DNA of 13,157 nt, taken from positions 1 to 13,157 of the forward strand of contig OUQQ01000567.1 in NCBI GenBank assembly GCA_900404475.1, in the 5' to 3' direction. Positions within the stretch are counted from its first letter, which is position 1. Every line of letters starts with the position of its first letter. The notes below the pieces were generated by a model. It saw nothing but the letters and a program-made list of their open reading frames with translations. It did no database searches and was not told the origin of the DNA. The DNA comes from Spongospora subterranea. Lineage: Eukaryota > Endomyxa > Phytomyxea > Plasmodiophorida > Plasmodiophoridae. Both the position numbers and the translations under genes were made by a program. This document shows positions 1-7,700 of this stretch, piece after piece.

Positions 1-312
1 CGTATTGACCCTATGTTATAGCCTACGACGGGCTACCCTATTGTATTGGATATAGCTGGCAACCTGCCACGATGCGATTGTGATGCAGGTGTTGAAATCA
101 CAGCCGCATTCTGTTGAGCAGTTGACAAATCCGTCGTCACATCTAGTACCAAATCCATCGCGAAATTATTGAATACCGATCTGATAAAACAGCGGGGGAG
201 GTCACTTCTGCTATCCAAAGGGTGGTTTTATTGTAGGTGCCCTTCATTTAATTTCCGAATAAATTGGCTCAAAAAAACCATTCAACCCCAGGGTATTTTA
301 CGAAATAACTGA
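1..312. other. Unassigned left flank
   Basis: No gene is recognised here. A 61-codon minus-strand frame at 33-218 is open but matches no family I know, and it could be chance or an exon of a gene lying outside the window. The stretch just before 312 is A/T-rich and leads into the first Harbinger relic, so it may be element 5' sequence. I could not find a convincing terminal inverted repeat. Confidence 0.4.
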
Positions 313-384
313 ATGCGCTACCAAGCATGCCAACGTGCGGTAAGCGATGTCTGCGTAAAACGGGCGCGGAATTCATTATCAACA

Positions 385-749
385 ATGAGTTATGAAAGCG
401 ATTCAGATTACGAGAATCGAGAACAGCTTGTGTTGGAGGCTATTGCTGCTTACTATGCAGACACATTTTGCGCCAAGCCTCCTTGTCGAACATCAAGACT
501 GCAAGGACCAGAGTGGGTTAGCGAGTTGTTGAGAGGCAACCCCACAAGAATCCACGAAGCACTGCGCATGGATGCATTGCTCTTCGGGCGGCTTCGGCAC
601 AAGCTTGAAAGTTCCAACGCTCTTTGTGCTAGTAGAAATATGGAGGTTGACGAGCTGCTGACAATTTGTTTGTTCACAGTGTCGCAAAGTGCGAAAACCG
701 GGAAGCGCAGGAACGATTCCAAAGAAGTGTGGAAACTATAAGCCGGTCA
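385..749 (+). pseudogene. PIF/Harbinger transposase, 5' fragment with frameshift
   Basis: This is the N-terminal part of a Harbinger-type transposase, a nuclear DDE enzyme of DNA transposons. The likely original start is the ATG at 385; the frame is open from 313 but the earlier codons look unrelated. The translation carries the family's pre-catalytic block: TSRLQGPEWVSELLRGNP, then an 'ALRMD...F..L...L' helix, then a helix-turn-helix-like segment. At about 692-698 the frame slips. The expected motif NREAQERFQRSVETISR continues in another frame (696-746), and stops follow at once. The catalytic domain is missing. The ETISR point is also where the second copy (1339-1850) has an intron, so this copy may simply break off there. 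It is non-functional. The family call is from motif recognition. Confidence 0.8.
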
Positions 750-803
750 TGTTGACAATCACCTCGTAGATAGCCCTGAAAACTTAATACCGTAAGATTG
801 AAA

Positions 804-1061
804 TCACTGGTAATTGAAATTTTTTTCAATGAAAAAATTTGCTTGTTTTGCTGGTAATCCGAAGAGCTCACAAATCATTGATTCGCGTTTTATTTTACCA
901 ACCCAATGGCCAACATAATCCTTACCTTTACCCATACGTACTTCAAGTGATTTACTTGTTGCACAGGTGCGGCAATACTCTAATCCAATATCGGCAAGAT
1001 ATTTTTTACCATTTTGATTTGCTTTGAGTAAAAAACGAGTTACCTCTGTTTGGTGTGTCAC
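804..1061 (-). pseudogene. Ribosomal protein uL16 (rpl16)-like relic, possibly mitochondrial in origin
   Basis: The minus-strand frame includes SLEVRMGKGKDYVGHWVGKIK, closely resembling the signature of ribosomal protein uL16 (RMGKGKG..-W-V..-K). A following 'MICEL.GL..KQAN' stretch fits the next conserved helix. Only the middle of the protein is present. The N-terminal half is not recognisable, the ATG is missing (the frame begins at a GTG or runs open up to about 1097), and the 'LPIKTK'-type C-terminus is replaced by unrelated residues and a TGA. Two family glycines appear changed to Asp and Glu, each explained by a G-to-A change. The segment is more AT-rich than its surroundings. mtDNA encodes rpl16 in plants, oomycetes and many protists, so a nuclear mtDNA insertion is the simplest idea. 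A decayed nuclear uL16m exon is the alternative. Confidence 0.5.
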
Positions 1062-1116
1062 ATACCTAGACTCTTCTGCCGAAGATAATCTGACACATCA
1101 AAAACAGGTAACTCGT
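1035..1116. repeat. Imperfect inverted repeat (26-bp arms, 30-nt loop)
   Basis: Bases 1035-1060 pair with 1091-1116 at 23 of 26 positions; the arms begin ACGAGTTACCT on both strands. The loop holds a second small stem (1072-1076 with 1081-1085, loop TGCC), so the whole could fold as a nested hairpin or cruciform. It overlaps the 5' edge of the rpl16-like relic. It could be a mobile hairpin element, a small MITE-like remnant or a mitochondrial-type hairpin. No target-site duplication was found by eye. Confidence 0.8.
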
Positions 1117-1338
1117 AAAAAACAGTTTGAATCAGCTTTAGATTTAAATTTTTAGTTGGTTTGAAATTTGAGAATTTCGTTGTTTTAGGAATAAAATTCA
1201 TAATTATACTAAAGTATTACTATTCTAACAAATTCATAGCTTCACTCCATTTTTCCAAGTTTGGGTGGAGGAACTAAAAAATTCATCTACAAATAATAAA
1301 CAGCTACCAATGAGCGCCGTTTTTTTTTAATTCTTCAA
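1117..1338. other. AT-rich spacer, no gene seen
   Basis: A/T-rich sequence with homopolymer runs lies between the inverted repeat and the second Harbinger copy. I see no coding frame, tRNA or repeat. It may belong to the same inserted AT-rich segment as the rpl16-like relic. Confidence 0.5.
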
Positions 1339-1850
1339 ATGAATCGTCCTTCGTTCTTCGCATTGAAAAATGCCACCGTAAAAAAAGAGGATTGATACCT
1401 TCACGATGTGTCAATATCGAAGAACAGGTTGGGATATTTTGTATATTGTTGGCCAGGACGCGTCCAACCGAAGCACCCAAGAACGATTCCAGCACTCTGA
1501 AAAGCCATTAGCAGGTAAGGTGCAATTTTTGTTGTTCACGATGTCATGAAATATTGATTCAATGGCAGACACTTCAACGCCGTTGTCGACTCTCTAGCGA
1601 CTATGGCTGCTAATTACATGATCACCCTACCGTCTGACGTAACAAGAAAATTTTTCTTTTACTTCAACGATGGCGTCGAGGTGTTGGACGGTCATATTTC
1701 AGCAGCCCAACCGCCAGGACGAATAGTGCCGTTTCGGAACCGCAAAGGTTCTACAAGCCAATACGTTGTTGCTGTGAGCTCTTTTGATATGTGTCTCTTG
1801 ACTCTCTTCCAACCCGGTATTGCCGTGTTGAAACTACACAGTGCCCCATA
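1339..1850 (+). pseudogene. PIF/Harbinger transposase, second copy with start of DDE domain
   Basis: A second, different Harbinger copy. The pieces lie in successive frames: MNRPSFFAL (from 1339), RGLIPSRCVNIEEQVGIF (up to about 1440), YIVGQDASNRSTQERFQHS (from 1442), so at least two indels have occurred. A 53-nt intron with good signals (AG|GTAAGG at 1516, GGCAG| at 1568) follows the ETISR-like position. After it, HFNAVVDSLATM runs in frame into the DDE_Tnp_4 core: KFFFYFNDGVEVLDGH, PFRNRKGSTSQYVVAVSSFDM. The first catalytic Asp (codon 1687-1689) is kept, but the family's DGTHI has lost its Thr codon. Similarity fades after about 1850, before the other acidic catalytic residues. It overlaps in protein space with the 385-749 copy, so the two are separate insertions and not one split element. 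Confidence 0.82.
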
Positions 1851-2057
1851 TGTGACTGGTGACTGTAGAGTACGGGCGCGGGAGCCTCCCGTGGGTATCT
1901 CCACTGTACACAGGTCTGTCTGGGTCCACAAGCGAGCTGACCGGAATCAGGGCCAGACTGGCTCTACCCGGCCCCCAAACATCATTTATTATCCCATTAT
2001 TACCTGATGCGCCCTCTCAATCCCCATCCACCGTGATCACATCCATTTAAATCGCTC
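1851..2057. other. Spacer / 5' region of the large lipid-transfer gene
   Basis: Somewhat more GC-rich than the surroundings. Open frames run through it but carry no recognisable motif; it is probably the decayed tail of the Harbinger copy plus the promoter and 5'UTR of the next gene. An in-frame TAA at 2049 lies just before the ATG at 2058. No clear TATA or other core promoter element is called. Confidence 0.4.
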
Positions 2058-4749
2058 ATGATCACTGTTTCATCAATATTAACAATCACATCGGTTGCCT
2101 CTCTGATTATCTTCTCGTTACTCTATATATGTCTTCCGCGATTGCTCACCATATTTTTGAAAGGGATATCCAGAGACATTGGCCCCTTTATAATAAGTTT
2201 CAACCTCAAACAAATTGTACAAATCCATCTTTTACAAGATCGGCTAATCTGCATTATCATACATAGTGCATGTATACAAGCTACGAAAAATCCCGCATAC
2301 AGGTGATCAATATTTCCATGGAATCTTCGAATCCGATTTACGTTTTTGTCCAATCAAACAATTATCGTTTATCTGATGGTTTCTGTTTTCAGGGAAGTTA
2401 AAAAACAGGTTTCTAAGGGCAGTGGATTATTGTTCCATCTGCTTTCAGGACTCATCTGTTGTCGCTTCACAAATTTATCTATAGAATATGGGCATGACGT
2501 CTCATCATGTTCTGTTCTTATCCCATTTTTATCCGTTATTAGCTGCCCTAAATCTCGTACAATATGGCGGGTCACCTCTCACATCCATTCGTTTACTTTG
2601 CATCTGTTTCATGACAATATCCGTGCAATATCGCTCAACATTGCCGATTTTGCTGTCGAAGCTGACATGCAAACTAGTCGCTATGATCGACCTCGGATCC
2701 CTGAGCTATCTGTTTCCTTAAGCGGTACTGCTATCACTGCTTGCGATGAGGCTGGTCGCATTCTTACTATGATTACACGCAATCTTCGCCCTCCACCAGA
2801 TCCTTCTCCCCTGGCTCATTCGACCAATATGTTTCCTGCTGCCGTCCGTGTTCTATTATATTCGCTCTCATTCAAAATTGGAATGAGCGAGTCGGGAATA
2901 GACAAAGCAAGCATTTCTATTCGAAGCCGACAAACCCATATTGGTCCTTGTTTGGCAACCGAAGCATTTGTCCAAGGTTCTATTTTCGCAATCAGATCTC
3001 GTCCAGTAATCTCTTTAACGACAGTTTGTCTTCATATTGGACAACAAACCTTGCCCGATTTGGAAAATGAATGGGTTCCATATATCGATGATTATCGGAT
3101 ATATTTATCCGGTTTACGGATTAGGACCTCACTGGAGGAATGCTCTGAATTGTTTGAGTTTATCTCAAATCTGAATTCTGATTCGGTCTCTGACGGTCGA
3201 CTGCCCAGGATATTCTCGGAAAGTAAACGACTAGAATTTTCCCTTTTAGATTCCGTAATGGTCGTCAATTCAGTTTCTGGGTCATTGGACAAGCTGGCCC
3301 TCACTCTTCATGGTATATCAAGAAATTCTGAGACTAGTTTGATTTCTCGTGTTGCTGATTTTTCATTGTGTAATGCTACCGCCTTCTTGCAAGGTCAAGA
3401 AGACTGTCTCGCTGTGTTGACGTCTTTTTTATCGTGCACGACGTTTTCTGTTTTAGGTACCGCTATACCGTGCCGTCATTTCGATGGTAATATTCGGCAT
3501 CTTGTTGTGCATGTACCGATCACAGCCATTGCTCTATGCCAATCAATTTTCTCTCGATTTTGGGTTCCCTCTGTCAAAGCCGTATCTTCATGGAACTCTA
3601 GTGCGGGATTTATTGTCAGCGATTTATGCTTAATCGCTGAGAGCGTCAACACAGTTTCCTGCTTACATCGTTTCGCTGTTGTAAAAGTAGATTCAGCGTC
3701 GTGCAGTTTCAATGGTCCAGCCTCATATTTTGGCCACGTTTCCATCCTTTCTGCATCTGCATTTGCTCTCCTTGCTCATTATGATTCTGTTGATTTTTCC
3801 TTCTGCTCTCGGTTGCTTGGCAATGAAGATTATGTTCAACTAATTGAATCCGAGTTTAGAAGTGGTGCTCCTGCATCGATTTCCCAACTTGATATCGCAT
3901 GGTCGCTTCCTTTTCACACCTCCGTATACTCAATCGGCCAAGATATTCGTAGCCAAATGCTTCAAAAGGGTCCAAATACCGCTCCTTCATCCTATATTGT
4001 TAACATCCGCCAAGCGTCCACTATGTTTCATTTTGACTCTGGCGCAAAGATCGCGTTGGATACCAAAAAAGTTTCCGTTCGTTTGGGGGGTGCGTCATTG
4101 GAAGTATCAACACAAGCCGGCGCGCTAGCTGCAAATGGTTTTGAACTGCTCTCATGGTGTTCAGCACAGTTCGTTCGGGAATCCCGTTCTTCTCTCCCCG
4201 ATCTAGATTTTCGTTTCTCGCAGTTGACCGTTTTTTTAGCGGATCAATTTGGTTTTGGTTTGGTATTAGATGTTATTCGCCGTCGATGGAAAGCCATCAA
4301 AGCTTGGCAAAAGAATCTATCACCAGTATCTCCCGTATCCTCACCTATGGGTCTTGATTTTCGGTGTTTTTGTTTGACGGTGGATTCTTTGGGCGTATTT
4401 TTCGAGGAAAATTGTCTTGAGAGGGCTTATTTATATCGTCGTTGGATTGGTCTAGGTTCAGCGCGTAGACGTGATCATCGTAAAACTACTTACCGATGCC
4501 GCGATACCGGCTATTCCCTGTCCGAAATGTTTCAGGAGAATAATGAGGACGTTTCCGTTTTACAGGAAGTTGTTCGCAAACGGTCCCGAGCCATGTCAAG
4601 TCCTCAATGTTTCACGTCGAAGGATAAGTGCCGGCCCCGTGCATCGAAAGCCTCTGATCCATTAGATGACCCATTTGTTGACCAATTCGCCCAGCTACGC
4701 CATCTGTCCTCTGATAAACTTCGTTGGGTACTGGCGAGTTTACGCATTG
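2058..4749 (+). other. Lipid-transfer gene: N-terminal anchor and long exon 2
   Basis: Exon 1 (2058-2302) encodes a hydrophobic helix at about residues 5-35 (SSILTITSVASLIIFSLLY), as expected for the ER anchor of BLTP2 proteins. The intron 2303-2392 (90 nt) splits an Arg codon. Exon 2 is 2,357 nt without an intron, in contrast to the intron-dense remainder. Its product has alternating polar and hydrophobic strands, typical of the repeating beta-groove but without sharp motifs. Basic patches occur near the end (RRWKAIKAWQK, LYRRWIGLGSARRRDHRK). The start is the first ATG after an in-frame TAA; its -3 position is C, so the initiation context is weak. The long N-terminal region is the least conserved part of the family, so this block rests mainly on continuity with the conserved blocks downstream. 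Confidence 0.75.
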
Positions 4750-7700
4750 GTTGGGGTTTTTTTCAAGTTTAAATGGCCATCATACATTTAGTATCATTAT
4801 AGGGCATTTGAGTCTCTCGCTATCTCCTGAGAGCACAGCTGTTTCACATTCGGAAATCGTATCAAAGATCAATGATCTTGATTCTGCGTTTGTTCCTGCT
4901 TACACGGTTGGTGGAGCTACCATTTGATTTGTGTAATTTAATCCAAGTCACTTAGGTACCTGGCGAAGGTCAAGAATTTGATGATCTATGGGCATTGTAT
5001 GTTTTGACCGGGAATGTTGCCAAATCGACTCTAATGTCTTCTGTTTAGAAATATCCACCTCACCTGCTCTCAATCGATTCTCACTCTACGTGATTATCCT
5101 TTCCCTTTAGTATCCGCTCATGCTTTTTCAGTTAAAGGCCTGGTTGTGGGGGCTTCATTGAAGCCTCCTGAACTTTTTAAGAAACTTTCGGTCGTTGCTA
5201 TTCCGTTTTCTCGTTGTCATCGGTCCATGGCTCCTGTAGAAATGACACGTTCCCTGATTACGATTAAAGTTTATACTGATCTTCATCTTGAAAGTGATGG
5301 TGTAAATATCAGCTATGGACAATGTCAACGGGGGGCCATTGCCTCCTTCTCCAAAGCCCTAGCGAAACTCAGCGAAACAGGGCTGCCATCCCTGAATGCT
5401 TCATTATCATGGTGGGACAATCTACGGTACAAGGTCCATGGCCGTATTCGTTTGTGTGGAAATCGACTAGTCTTTCGCCTTTTATCCTCAGCCAATCCGT
5501 ACGATGACGAATGTATTTCTTGCCATAGTGAAAAAATTCAGATAACGTCTGCACATAAACGAATCAGTATCAACGCTCGCAACCTTCTCATCAATCTTGG
5601 TACCTGTTTTGCAAGGTGTTAATCCTGTTTGCATGCTCATTATTGATCAGATGAAGGTCGTACCTCCCCATCTACCATATCCCGTACAGGGCTTCTGTTG
5701 TCTTCTCCATCTGTTCACATAGGAATTCATGTCAACTGGCAGTGCAAATCTCCGGATGCTTCTCAACATTATGTTCACCATATGCATTGGCAAACTCACG
5801 AATTTGAGCAATCTTCTATTCAGGATCGAGATTTATTCGATTTTTTTCGGGCATCTGGTTTATTACTGCGAATCAATGTAGTGGTGACGCTTTTATGTTG
5901 TTTCGTTTTCTCATAGAATGCAATGTCCACAGATGAAACTTTCGCCGGGTATAGCTAATTCGTCGGAGGATCTGGTGGGACCTCTTTTATCGTTCTGGTT
6001 GGAAAATCTTCCATGGTTCCGACGTTTACAAACCCTCTTCACGTATCCTCCTATCGTCTGCTCGGTGTTACCAAAGGTCTCGCCGATTTCTCAAATATAT
6101 ACATAATGCTCATTGATTAACAGATTATTCTCCGCGAAAACGTTGCCATTGCCGCTCGACGGCAATTGGTCACTTTATCAAGTTTATTGTTGAAGCTGCA
6201 CCTCCAGGTTTTGCAGTGCTCCTGGCATCACCGCAGCTTTGCTAAAATTCGCCGTTGTAGGTTGTATTGACCTCAACAGTTATAGAATTGATATCAATTC
6301 CTAACAATCCTAACACCCGCGTCGACGCATCGATTCTCGGTATCCAGTTTTTTGCAGAGGTAGTGGTGTTTATGGAATCATTTGAATTTGTAGCTAATTC
6401 GAGCAGCGTTTAGGTTTTGAAACTGACTTGAACGTGATTGACGATACTTCGATTGTACTGAAAAGTGCAGGCCCAGCGAAACCCCGGTATGCATTTCATG
6501 TTGTCCAATGCTGTAATGATTCAAGCACTGGACTTAGCAAAAAGTGGGTGTGGTCGCGACAAAGAGCGTTTGCTGAGTTTCCTTCTATCGATCTGTTGAT
6601 TCCGGTTGTTTTAACGTCAACTGCTGACGAAGATGATGATGTCGCAAAGGATCGTCTTGCGCATCCCCTTTCTCAAACTCCTTTTGCAACTGGTCGCTTG
6701 GTAATTTCTGTTTCGTCTCGGTTCGCTTAAATCCATTTATAGGAGAGGGAGATTCTGGGTCGACGTTTTTTATATCCGCTAATGATTTGTCTTATTGTTC
6801 GCCGTCTGCTGGAGGGAAAAGAGGAGTTGCTTTCGTTGCCTCAACTCTTGTTATGCATTGTCTTCATCGCCCTCTGGTTACTTTTGAGGCCCCGTTGCTG
6901 TCGATATATTTTGAAACTTGATTTTAGACTCCTGCTATGGTTAACCTTGAACCCGTACCGCAACTACCTGACGCAACCGAAGAGATAAACAGCGTTCAAG
7001 AATTTCTGAAATCCCATTTCGAAGATGTTAGTGTTCAATCTTTCTCAACGCTGGAAGAAAATGTTCAAGCTGGCAGTACCGGTATTGAAGTCGTATCGCC
7101 AGGACGACATACGATGATTAATGGGTTTGTAGGTGGGTTCTCGTCCGTAGACGACGTGTCATCTGATCAAGATTCTATACACGATGAACATGATAATGAT
7201 GACAATTTACAAGAAAGGCATGAACATTACGTAGTCGTATCCAGCGCTCGAATTCTTTGGAATAATACGATCAGGGCGTCTTTCAATGCACTATGGTCGC
7301 TGCTGTCGTGTTTCGATCACGAAGATTGCCCTCCGGAGCGAGATATTTCTGTACAACCTGAGGTGTCGCCACGCCAATCTAAAGCTGTATGGGCTTATCC
7401 GATGTATCACTATATCGGTAGCTTCTAATATTTTCTACAGATGAAACACTACTCCACATGGAGTCCTTCCATGTCTCCTGTAAATATCTTTTGCATTGCT
7501 TTCCATCTCGCTTTCTACAACGGCTATCATAGGCCTTGCTTGCACCGGTTTCGAAACGAAGTTCGAGTCCGAGGAGATTGTCGTCCTTTGAGTTGTTTCA
7601 ACGATTAGAAGAACGTGGTGAACATACGGTAACTACGTTTTTCTACTACGGTATTTCGTGTTTAAACAAAGTGCAGGTCCACGCTCATGATGATGCCAAC

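Noticed and set aside
2488..2721. Several 60-94-codon frames overlapping exon 2 on both strands
   Set aside because: They lie in other frames of a 2.36-kb coding exon whose own frame is continuous; none shows a family motif.
4707..4927. Frameshift in the T-run near 4757-4763
   Set aside because: A 53-nt GT-AG intron (4750-4802) joins both sides in frame and explains the apparent frame change.
7441..7532. Unspliced read-through of 7441-7532 as one exon
   Set aside because: The frame reaching 7533 is closed by the TAG at 7530-7532; a GTAAAT...CATAG intron (7480-7532) of typical size resolves it in frame.
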